Source: Actinomadura cremea (GTDB taxonomy: Bacteria; Actinomycetota; Actinomycetes; Streptosporangiales; Streptosporangiaceae). Taken from it: a stretch of 64,000 nt of DNA. The translations under genes were made by a program, and so were the position numbers. Every line of letters starts with the position of its first letter. The stretch's first letter is position 1. The notes under the pieces are model-generated. The model was not told the DNA's origin. It searched no databases and saw only the letters and a program-made list of their open reading frames with translations. The stretch covers positions 728,510 through 792,509 of the forward strand of contig NZ_BMRF01000002.1 in the NCBI RefSeq assembly GCF_014648495.1. The letters run 5' to 3'. Below are positions 55,258 through 63,270 of this stretch, piece by piece.

Positions 55258-57618
55258 TCACAGGCCGATGTCGTGGTCGCCCGCCACCGGACGGACGGTC
55301 CCGCCCACCTCGACGTCGAAGCGGAACCGGTGCTCCAGGGACGCGCGGAAGAGCTCCAGCAGCGCCCGGACGTGCGGGGCCGCCGGATGCTCCAGGACGG
55401 CCGCGGCGAGGTCGGCGTGGCGCGGCAGGAGACCGGCGAGCGGGCGCCGGACGACGTCGTCCAGTTCCCGGCAGCGCAGGTCGAACACGACGATCCCGCC
55501 GTCGACGTGCCCGACGGCGACCGTCTCCCCGGCGGGCGCCGCCGCCAGGCGGGTGGGCCCGGTGCGGCACGCGGCCGGCGGGGCGCCCGCCGGGTCCGGC
55601 CGGGCGACGTCGAGGAAGCGCACCGTCCCGTGGGTGTCGACGGCCGCGACACCGCGGTGGATCGTCGCGAGGCCCGACAGCCCGCCGCCTCCCGGCAGGG
55701 CGCCGCGCTCGGCGCCGTCCGCCACCGGGAGGAACGCGACCGCCCCGTGCCGGTCGCCGTACGCGAGCGTGCCGGCGTCGGCGTACGCGGCGCGGACGGC
55801 CGCCCCGGCGGGGTGGACGATGTCGGCGGTGCCGGCCGCCGGGTCGATCAGGTGGATCGCCCCGTCGAGGACGGCGAGCCGGTCCGTGCCCGGGTGCGCC
55901 GCGACCGTGCGGGGCCACATGCGCGGGTCCAGGCCGAACTCGCCGAGGCTCCGCACCGTGACGTCCCCGGGCGCGCCCAGCACCAGCTCTCCCGCCGCCG
56001 TGGTCGCGGCGAAGGCGCCGTCCGGGCCGGTGCGGGTCAGCGCGGTGACGAGGCCGGCGACCGGGTGCGCGGTCCGGGTGCCGTCGGGGGCGCAGTGGAC
56101 GAGCCGGTGGGGGCCCGCGTCGCGGCCGACGGCGGCGAGCACGGCGCCGTCCCCGAGGTGCAGGACGCGGCCGGTGGTGGGGAGGCGGCCGTGGTGCCGG
56201 ACGAGGCGGCCGGTGCGCGGGTCGACGACGCGGACGGACCGGTCCATGCTCGCGACGGCGAGGAGGGAGCCGTCCGGGGAGAACGACAGGTCGTGGATCC
56301 CCGGGGGCGCCGGCGGGTCGTGGGCGCCCGGGGGCGGCGGGAACTCCGTCCGGCGGGGCCGCCCGGCGTGCTCGGCGCGCAGGCGCCGGAGCGCGGCCCG
56401 GACGGCCGCCGGGGACATGTCGAGGTACTGCGCGAACAGCCGGCGGCCGTCCTCGTCGGGGGGCCGCCAGCGGGGGAACAGGCGGACGAGCGCGGTGCCC
56501 GACTCGATGGGGACGTTCAGGACGAGCGTCCACAGCTCGCCCCATTCGCCGCGTTCGGCGAGCCGCTCGGCGAAGTACCCGATCTCCTCGGCCGACATGT
56601 CCGCGCCATGGGCGCGGCGGTCCTCGCCGAGGACGGCCCGGACGAGGTCGAGGTCGCCGGTGGCCAGCAGGACCTTGCGGGCCCGCGCGCGTTCGTCCGG
56701 CGTCGCCGCCGCGTAGGCGAGCGCGAACAGCGACCCGTCCGGGTCGAGCGCCCGGCGCTGCCCCGCCTGGCCGGTGAGGACGAAGAACAGCGCCCGCCGG
56801 ACGGGGTCGCGCGGGACGAGCCCGCGCCGCCGGCAGAACCGGGCGAGGTCCGGCTCCCGCAGCGCCCGCTCGCACGCCGCGTCGACCACCGCCTGATCGC
56901 CCCGCGCGACCACCCGTCGCGCGGCGAGGTCGGCGAGGGGATGGTCGTCCAGCAGCGCCCCGGCGAGCACGGACGGGTCGCCCGGCGACCTGCCCACGAT
57001 CAGGGAGGTCACCGCCGCCAGCCGGGAACCGCCCGCCGAGCGCCCCCAGCGCAGCAGGACGTCCAGCAGCGCGCCCTCCGCGCCGTCCGCGGCGCACTCC
57101 TCCCACAGGGCGTCCAGCTCCGGGTACGGCGCGGGCGCGGCGTTCGCCAGGAGCGCGGCCCGCAGCGGAGTGCCGGGACCGGTGTCGAGGTCCCACAGCG
57201 TGTCCAGGACGGCGCCCGCGGCGTCCCGGCAGAACGCGCCCGCCGCCTCCCGCACCGCGGGGTCCTCGTCGGCGAGGAGGTCCGGCATCCAGCGCGCGTC
57301 GTACCGGTTCCACTCGCCCGTCCGGTTCAAGAGGGCCTGCGTGACCAGGCGGCCCGGATGCATGAGGGCGGTCGCGCCCGTGTCGACCACCGCCTCCCGC
57401 AGCCCGGTGTCGCGCGTCTCCACCCACCACCGTGCGACGTACGACCGCGCGTGCCCGCTCCGCCAGTGGGCCGGTGTCCGCGCGATCCGGACGACCGCGG
57501 CCCGCGCCTCCGCGTCGCCGCGCGCGGCGTCCGCGACGAGCCGCTGCCACGCCCGCAGGCCCGCCCGCCCGCGCCGCGCGCTCGCGGCGATCCGCCGCTC
57601 GGTCCTCGATCGTGGCAT
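55258..57618 (-). CDS. Paralogue 4 of 8, most divergent full-length copy
   Basis: The 786-residue protein keeps the overall plan and tail (HRFRFDVEVG and GDHDIGL) but differs most: the middle reads GEDRRAHGADMSAEEIGYFAERL and the propeller entry is IHDLSFSPDGSLLAVASMDRSVRV, closer to a classical WD40 repeat. A Pro-rich insert (PPPGAHDPPAPPG) sits before the propeller. ATG at 57618 lies 9 bp after the short paralogue 3 stop. Confidence 0.88.
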   Translation of the reverse strand: MPRSRTERRIAASARRGRAGLRAWQRLVADAARGDAEARAAVVRIARTPAHWRSGHARSYVARWWVETRDTGLREAVVDTGATALMHPGRLVTQALLNRTGEWNRYDARWMPDLLADEDPAVREAAGAFCRDAAGAVLDTLWDLDTGPGTPLRAALLANAAPAPYPELDALWEECAADGAEGALLDVLLRWGRSAGGSRLAAVTSLIVGRSPGDPSVLAGALLDDHPLADLAARRVVARGDQAVVDAACERALREPDLARFCRRRGLVPRDPVRRALFFVLTGQAGQRRALDPDGSLFALAYAAATPDERARARKVLLATGDLDLVRAVLGEDRRAHGADMSAEEIGYFAERLAERGEWGELWTLVLNVPIESGTALVRLFPRWRPPDEDGRRLFAQYLDMSPAAVRAALRRLRAEHAGRPRRTEFPPPPGAHDPPAPPGIHDLSFSPDGSLLAVASMDRSVRVVDPRTGRLVRHHGRLPTTGRVLHLGDGAVLAAVGRDAGPHRLVHCAPDGTRTAHPVAGLVTALTRTGPDGAFAATTAAGELVLGAPGDVTVRSLGEFGLDPRMWPRTVAAHPGTDRLAVLDGAIHLIDPAAGTADIVHPAGAAVRAAYADAGTLAYGDRHGAVAFLPVADGAERGALPGGGGLSGLATIHRGVAAVDTHGTVRFLDVARPDPAGAPPAACRTGPTRLAAAPAGETVAVGHVDGGIVVFDLRCRELDDVVRRPLAGLLPRHADLAAAVLEHPAAPHVRALLELFRASLEHRFRFDVEVGGTVRPVAGDHDIGL

Positions 57619-57627
57619 GACCGTCCC

Positions 57628-58464
57628 TCACAGCCCGATGTCGTACTCGCCGCCGGCGAGCCGGACGGCGTCGCCGATCTCGACGTCGGAGCGGAACCGG
57701 TGGTCCAGGGACGCCTGCTCCAGCCCGGCGATCTTCTCCGCCGCGATGTCCCGGACCGGGTGGCCGTCCCGGTCGAGCGCGCCGAGGAGCGCCTCCCGGC
57801 CGTCCGGGCCCAGCAGGACGTCCCGGTCGGTCTCCAGCACGACGACGCTCAGCGGTACGAGCCCGGGGTCGGTCGCGGGACGCCCCCGGCGCAGCAGCGC
57901 GTCGCCCGGTTCGGCGCCGGTCGATCCGGACCACTCGCGCCACAGTTCGTTCAGGGTGGAGCCGTCCGGCGGGGCGGCGTTCTCCAGGAGGACGGTGCGC
58001 AGCGGCGTTCCCGGGCCGGTGTCGGCCTCCCGGAGGGCCCGGTGGACGGACGCGGTCGCGGTCCGGCAGGACGCGGCGGCGCGTTCGCGGACGCCGGGGT
58101 CGGGGCCGGGGTCGGCGAGGAGCGCCGGCGCCCATCCGGCCTCGGCCGCTCCCCACTCGCCGAGACGGTCGTGCAGGGCGAGGGTGACGAGCCGGGCCGG
58201 TGCGTCGGCGGCGACGGCGCCGGTCCCGGCGACGGCCTCCCGCAGCGCCGGGTCGCGCGTCGCGACCCACCGGGCGGCGATCTCGTGCCGGGCCCGCTCG
58301 TGCAGGGGATGCGCCGGTGTCCGCGCGGCCTCGATGAGGCCGGCGCGGGCGCCGGCGTCGCCGTCCGCGGCGGCCCGCAGCAGCCGCCGGCCCGCCCACC
58401 GGCCCCGCGGGCCGTCCCGCCCGGCCGCCGCGACCCACCGCTCCACCCGCCCCCGATCGGCCAT
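57628..58464 (-). CDS. Paralogue 3 of 8, shortened: N-terminal half fused to the common tail
   Basis: The 278-residue protein matches the first ~255 residues of its siblings (VERWVAAAGRDGPRGRWAGRRLL, TRDPALREAVAGTGAVAAD, HPVRDIAAEKIAGL) and then joins directly to the tail (ASLDHRFRSDVEIG, GEYDIGL). The whole propeller, about 500 residues, is missing, yet the frame is intact, with ATG at 58464 after a GAGGAGGGCCG site and the usual 9-bp spacing. This is an in-frame internal deletion, not a truncation. The gene may still be functional, since both termini are kept. Confidence 0.85.
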   Translation of the reverse strand: MADRGRVERWVAAAGRDGPRGRWAGRRLLRAAADGDAGARAGLIEAARTPAHPLHERARHEIAARWVATRDPALREAVAGTGAVAADAPARLVTLALHDRLGEWGAAEAGWAPALLADPGPDPGVRERAAASCRTATASVHRALREADTGPGTPLRTVLLENAAPPDGSTLNELWREWSGSTGAEPGDALLRRGRPATDPGLVPLSVVVLETDRDVLLGPDGREALLGALDRDGHPVRDIAAEKIAGLEQASLDHRFRSDVEIGDAVRLAGGEYDIGL

Positions 58465-58473
58465 CGGCCCTCC

Positions 58474-60864
58474 TCACAACGCGATCTCGTGGCCGCGGCC
58501 CGCGTCCGGCCGGACGGCGCCGCCGAGTTCGACGTCGCGGCGGAACCGGTGCTCCAGGCACGCCGCGAGGAGCCCCAGCGCACCGCCTTCGCCCGGTCCG
58601 CCCGTCCCGCCCGGCAGGGCGGCGAGGACCTCGAGGTCCCGGGGGACGGCCTCGGCGAGCGGGCGCCGCAGCAGGTCCGACAGCCTCCGGGCGTTCGCGG
58701 TGGACACCTCGACGGCGCCGGACGCGTCGGCGACCGCGACGAACTCCCCGTCCGGCGCGACCGCCAGCCGGTCCGGCACCCGGCCGTCCGGCGGAGGACG
58801 GCGCGCGGTGGGCCGCAGCGTCGAGCCGTCCAGGACGTGCAGCGCGCCGGTCGCGTCCAGCACGACCGGGTCGCCGCCGGGCAGCACCTCGACCGCGCGG
58901 AAGCCCGAGACGCGGGCGCGTGCCGTCCACCGGAAGCCGTCCTGCTCGAACGAGCCCTCGCCCGACACCCGCAGGCCCGTCACGGCGCCCTGCTCGGCGA
59001 CGCACACGAGGGTGTCGGCGGTGCGGAACGCGATCCCGCCGAGCGGGGCGTCGTGGTGGGTGGTCAGCGTCCGCTCGACTCCGGGGCCGAGCAGCCGCAG
59101 CGTCCGGCCGAGCGTCGCGAACCGGCCCGATCCCGGATGCGCGGCGACGGCGCGCGGCACGTCCAGCGGGTCGGGGCCCGGTCCGGCGGCGGTGCGGACC
59201 GCCGTCCAGGAGCCGTGCGGGACGCCGCGCAGCGGCCCGCCGCGCCGCGTCGCCGCGAGGAACCCGCCGCCGCCCGTCGCCGCCAGGGACGTGACGGACC
59301 CCGCCCCCGAGTGGAGCTTCTCGAGCAGCCCTCCGGCGCAGCTCAGCAGGCGGCACCCGTCGTCGGCCCCGTCCGCCCGCTCCCCGGCGATCACCGTGCC
59401 GCCGCCCAGGTGCAGGACGGCGCCGAGCGGTGCGCCGAACCCGGTGAACCGTTCGACGACCCGCCCGGAGCGCAGGTCGAGGACGTCGATCGCCGGCTCG
59501 GACGTCGCGACGGCCAGATACGGGCCGTCGGGGGAAAACGACACGGCGGTGACGGCGCCGTCGACCCGGAACGTGCGCGTGCCCATCGAGAGCGGATCGT
59601 CCCGCAGGGCGCGCAGCTCGGCCGCCACCACGCCCGTGTCGGCCTCGCGGAACGCGGTGAACAGGCGGCGCGCGTCGCCGTCGCCCGGCGCCCAGCGGTC
59701 GAACAGCCGGATCAGGTCGAGTCCCTGGGCGAGGGGCAGGTCCTGGACGAACGTCCACAGGTCGTCCCACGCGCGGCGTTCGGCGAGCCGTTCGGCGAGG
59801 TAGCGGGCCTCGCCGTCGGGGAGTTCCCCGATGCGGGCGCGGCGGTCGTTCCCGACGATGACGCGGACGAGGTCCAGGTCGCCCGCCGCCGGGAGCGCCG
59901 CCCGGACGCGGGCGCGGACGGCGTCGGGGGCGGCGGCGTAGGCGAGGGCGAGCAGGCCGCCGTCCGGGTCGAGGGCGCGGTACTGCGCGGTCCGCCCGAG
60001 GACCAGGAGGAACGCGGCGCGGCGGGCCGCGTCGCGGGGGACGAGCCCGTGCCGCTCGCAGAGCCCGGCGACCTCCGGCCGTTCCAGCGCCCGCGCGCAC
60101 GCGTCGTCGATGAGGCCGCCGTCCGCCAGCTCGGCGATCTTCCCCGCCGCGACCTCGCCGAGCGGATGGTCGCCGAGGTCCAGCGCGTCCAGGAGCGCGG
60201 GCCGGTGGTCCGCCAGCAGCGCCGCGCGGTCCGTCTCCAGCGCGGCGCCGGTCAGCGCCGCGAGCGGCCCGGCGGTCGCGGGCCGCCCCCACCGCAGCAG
60301 CGCGTCCCCGAGCTCCGCGCCGGGCGCGTCGAGCCACGCGCGCCACAGGCCGTCCAGCTCCGCGGCGGGCGGGGGCTCGCCGTGCCGCAGGAGGACGCCG
60401 CGCAGCGGCGTGCCCGGCCCGGTGTCGGCCGTCCAGAGCGCGCGGAGGACCGGGCCGCCCGCCGCCGCGCAGGCCGCCGCGGCGCCTTCCCGGACGTCCG
60501 GGTCGGGGTCGGCGAGGAGCGCCGGCGCCCGTCCGGTGTCCGCTTCGCCCCACTCGTCCGCCAGCCGTCCGTGCAGGGCGAGCGTGACGAGCCGGGCGGG
60601 CGTCTCCGCGGCGACGGCGCCGGTCCCGGCGACGACCTCCCGCAGCCCGGGGTCACGCGTCGCGACCCACCACGCCGCGACCGCCTCCCCCGCCCGGTCG
60701 CGCAGCCGGTGGCCGGGCGTCCGGGCGATCTCCGCGACGGCCGCCCGCGCGTCCGCGTCGCCGCCGTCCGCCGCCCGGAGCAGCCGCCGTCCCGCCCGCG
60801 CGGCGAGCGGCCCGCGCCGGCCGGCCGCGGCGACCCGCCGCGCCGCCCGTGCCCGCTCGGTCAT
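58474..60864 (-). CDS. Paralogue 2 of 8
   Basis: The 796-residue protein has helices to about 390 (QYRALDPDGGLLALAYAAAPD, GNDRRARIGELPDGEARYLAERL) and propeller strands such as VTAVSFSPDGPYLAVATSEPAIDVLDLRSGRVVERF. The tail is HRFRRDVELG followed by GRGHEIAL, the most altered tail of the eight: an inserted residue and E in place of D. ATG at 60864, 9 bp past the paralogue 1 stop. No enzymatic motif. Confidence 0.88.
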   Translation of the reverse strand: MTERARAARRVAAAGRRGPLAARAGRRLLRAADGGDADARAAVAEIARTPGHRLRDRAGEAVAAWWVATRDPGLREVVAGTGAVAAETPARLVTLALHGRLADEWGEADTGRAPALLADPDPDVREGAAAACAAAGGPVLRALWTADTGPGTPLRGVLLRHGEPPPAAELDGLWRAWLDAPGAELGDALLRWGRPATAGPLAALTGAALETDRAALLADHRPALLDALDLGDHPLGEVAAGKIAELADGGLIDDACARALERPEVAGLCERHGLVPRDAARRAAFLLVLGRTAQYRALDPDGGLLALAYAAAPDAVRARVRAALPAAGDLDLVRVIVGNDRRARIGELPDGEARYLAERLAERRAWDDLWTFVQDLPLAQGLDLIRLFDRWAPGDGDARRLFTAFREADTGVVAAELRALRDDPLSMGTRTFRVDGAVTAVSFSPDGPYLAVATSEPAIDVLDLRSGRVVERFTGFGAPLGAVLHLGGGTVIAGERADGADDGCRLLSCAGGLLEKLHSGAGSVTSLAATGGGGFLAATRRGGPLRGVPHGSWTAVRTAAGPGPDPLDVPRAVAAHPGSGRFATLGRTLRLLGPGVERTLTTHHDAPLGGIAFRTADTLVCVAEQGAVTGLRVSGEGSFEQDGFRWTARARVSGFRAVEVLPGGDPVVLDATGALHVLDGSTLRPTARRPPPDGRVPDRLAVAPDGEFVAVADASGAVEVSTANARRLSDLLRRPLAEAVPRDLEVLAALPGGTGGPGEGGALGLLAACLEHRFRRDVELGGAVRPDAGRGHEIAL

Positions 60865-60873
60865 CGCGCCACC

Positions 60874-63270
60874 TCACAGGCTGATGTCGAACTCGCCCGC
60901 GGAGAGCCGGACGGCGTCCCCGATCTCCACGTCGAAGCGGAACCGGTGCTCCAGGCACGCCTCCAGCAGCCGCAGCGCCGCCGCGGCGTCCGGGTCGGGC
61001 GCGGGGCCGGTCAGCGCGGCGGCGACGATGCCGAGGTGCCGGGGGACGAGGTCCACGACCGGACGCGCGGCGATCAGCGGCGCCTCGCGCACGCGCAGGT
61101 CGAACAGGTCGGTGTGCCCGGCGGCGTCGCCGACCGCGAGGAAGTCGCCGCCCGGCGACACGGTCGCGCTCGTCGGGTCCCCCGCCGCGTCCGCGCGGTG
61201 GACGGTCGTCCACGCGAGGGTCTCGGCGTCGAGCACGTGCAGGTCGCCGCGCGCGTCCACGGCGACGAACTCGCCGGTGCCGGGCAGCTCGCCCAGCCCG
61301 CGGACGCCGTCGAGGCGCGTCCGCCCGGTCTCGGCGAACTCGTGCGGGTCCGGTCCGGACGCGCTCCGCAGCCGCCGCACGGCCCCGCCCCGCTCGGCGC
61401 AGACGAGCGTGTCGTGCGCGGCGAACACCGCCCACGCCGGCGCCGGGCCGCGGTCGGTCACCAGGGGCTCCGCCGCGGTCCGGTGCGTGACGACCAGGCG
61501 GCGGCCGAGCACGGCGATCAGCTCGGACGGCCGGTGCACGACGACCGACCGCGGCCAGTCCGACCCGCGGAGCCCGAGCGCGCCCGCGGGCAGCGCGTCC
61601 AGGAGCGGCGAGTCCCGGCCGCCCCGCAGCACCTCCCCGGCGCGGGTGCCCGCCACGAACCCGTCCTCGGCGAACCGGGCCAGCGACGTGACCGACCCCG
61701 CCCCCCGGCGCAGCGTCCGCGCCGTCCCCTCCGCGCAGCGCACCACCCCGCAGTCGCGGTCGACGCGGTTGGTGCGCTCGGCGGCGATGAGCACGCCGTC
61801 CGCCAGGTGCAGGACGCGCCCGACGGACGAACCGAACCCGCCGTAGCGTTCGACGAGGTCGGCGGAGCGCAGGTCGAAGACGCCCGCGACCCGGTTCGTG
61901 CCCGCGGCGGCGAGGAACGGCCCGTCCGGGGCGAACGACACGTCGTTGACGCGGCCGTGGAACAGCAGCCGCGCCTGCGGGCGCACCGGCGCCCCGGACT
62001 CCCGCATCCGGTCGACGGCGCGGGCCAGCACAGCCGGATCGGACGCCCGGTACAGCTCGAAGACGCGGCGCTCGTCGGCGCCGCCGGGCCGCCAGCCGTC
62101 GAGCAGCCGGCACAGCTCCGCCCCCGTCACGATGGAGACGTCCTGGACGAGCGTCCACAGTTCGTCCCACTCGCGGCGCGCGGCGAGCCGCTCGGCCAGG
62201 TACCGGATCTCGCCGGGCGGCATCTCCGGGATGCGGGCGCGGCGGTCGTCGCCGACGATGATCCGGACGAGGTCGAGGTCGCCCCCCGAGAGCATCGCCG
62301 TGCGCATCCGGTCGCGCTCGGCCTGCGACGCCGCCGCGTACGCGAGGCCGAGCAGGCTCCCGTCCGGGTCCATCGCGCGGTGCTGCGCGGTCTGCTCGGT
62401 CAGCAGGAAGTACACGACCCGCCGCACCGGGTCCTTCGGGGCGAGCCGGTGCTTCTTGCAGACCCAGACGAGCGCCGCGTTCTCCAGGGCCGCCGCGCAC
62501 AGCTCGTCGGCGAGCGTCTGGTCGGGCAGGTCCGCGAGCCGCCCCTCGGCGAGCCGGCAGAGCGGATGGTCGCCGAACGTCAGCGCCTCGATCACCGCGG
62601 CCCGGTGGCGGGGGTCGCCGACCTCCCCGGTCCCGAGCGCGACGACGCTGAGGTCCTCGGCCCGCCCGCCGACCGCCGGGCGCCCCCACCGCGACAGCGC
62701 GTCCCACAGCCGCGCGTCCGGACGGTCGAGCCACTCGTCCCACAGCGCGTTCAGCGGACCGGACGTCGGCGGCTCGCCGTTGCCGAGCAGCAGCTCCCGC
62801 AGCGGCGTGCCCGGCGCGGGCGCGCTCGCCCACAGGCCGTGCAGCATCTCCCCGGACGCCTCCATGCAGAACGCCGTCGCCCGCTGCCGCACGTCCGGAT
62901 CGACGTCGCCGAGCAGCTTCGGAACCCAGGGAGCGTCGCCCGCGTCCAGCCCCGTGCCCAGCCGCCCCAGCAACGCGAGCGTCAGCGCGCGCGCGAGCGG
63001 GTGCCCGGTCGCGACCGCCCCCAGCTCCAGCACGAACTCCCGCATCGCGGGGTCGCGCGTCTCCACCCACCACTGCGCGACCGTCTCCAGCGCCCGCTCC
63101 CGCAGCCGATGGTCCGGCGTCCCCGCGACCCGCGCCACCGCGTGCCGCACGTCCGGGTCGCGCTCGTCCGCCGCCGCGAACAGCCGCCGCGCCGCCCACA
63201 GACCCCGCGGCGACCGCCCGGCGGACGCGGCGGCCCACCGGCCCGCCCGCCGCTCCGCCCGGGGCGTCAC
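60874..63270 (-). CDS. Paralogue 1 of 8, coupled to the AAA+ ATPase
   Basis: The 798-residue protein starts with GTG at 63270, overlapping the AAA+ stop in a GTGA arrangement, so it is translated together with the ATPase. It has HEAT-like helices in the first half (EFVLELGAVATGHPLARALTLALLG), GDDRRARIPEMPPGEIRYLAE in the middle and propeller strands after about 400 (VNDVSFAPDGPFLAAAG, GVFDLRSADLVERYGGFGSS, GDFLAVGDAAGHTDLFDLR). The tail is HRFRFDVEIG and GEFDISL. This copy lies first in the array, next to the ATPase. Confidence 0.88.
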   Translation of the reverse strand: MTPRAERRAGRWAAASAGRSPRGLWAARRLFAAADERDPDVRHAVARVAGTPDHRLRERALETVAQWWVETRDPAMREFVLELGAVATGHPLARALTLALLGRLGTGLDAGDAPWVPKLLGDVDPDVRQRATAFCMEASGEMLHGLWASAPAPGTPLRELLLGNGEPPTSGPLNALWDEWLDRPDARLWDALSRWGRPAVGGRAEDLSVVALGTGEVGDPRHRAAVIEALTFGDHPLCRLAEGRLADLPDQTLADELCAAALENAALVWVCKKHRLAPKDPVRRVVYFLLTEQTAQHRAMDPDGSLLGLAYAAASQAERDRMRTAMLSGGDLDLVRIIVGDDRRARIPEMPPGEIRYLAERLAARREWDELWTLVQDVSIVTGAELCRLLDGWRPGGADERRVFELYRASDPAVLARAVDRMRESGAPVRPQARLLFHGRVNDVSFAPDGPFLAAAGTNRVAGVFDLRSADLVERYGGFGSSVGRVLHLADGVLIAAERTNRVDRDCGVVRCAEGTARTLRRGAGSVTSLARFAEDGFVAGTRAGEVLRGGRDSPLLDALPAGALGLRGSDWPRSVVVHRPSELIAVLGRRLVVTHRTAAEPLVTDRGPAPAWAVFAAHDTLVCAERGGAVRRLRSASGPDPHEFAETGRTRLDGVRGLGELPGTGEFVAVDARGDLHVLDAETLAWTTVHRADAAGDPTSATVSPGGDFLAVGDAAGHTDLFDLRVREAPLIAARPVVDLVPRHLGIVAAALTGPAPDPDAAAALRLLEACLEHRFRFDVEIGDAVRLSAGEFDISL

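Larger units (their letters stand above)
45734..63270 (-). repeat. Tandem array of eight paralogous genes with conserved junctions
   Basis: Within the array every gene-to-gene gap is 8-10 bp. Most junctions read TGA-GG(G/A)GAG with the stop codon next to or inside the ribosome-binding site of the next gene. The junction at 48112-48123 and that at 50486-50497 are identical over more than 30 bases. The array arose by tandem duplication; blocks of identity between members show continuing exchange. Confidence 0.85.

Noticed and set aside
52868-60553. A single giant minus-strand protein of about 2,500 residues
   Set aside because: It is a fusion of accidental open frames; real gene boundaries with their own starts, stops and tails interrupt it in other frames.
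45734-63270. CRISPR-like array or transposon repeats
   Set aside because: The repeats are whole coding genes of about 2.4 kb without spacers, terminal inverted repeats or transposase.
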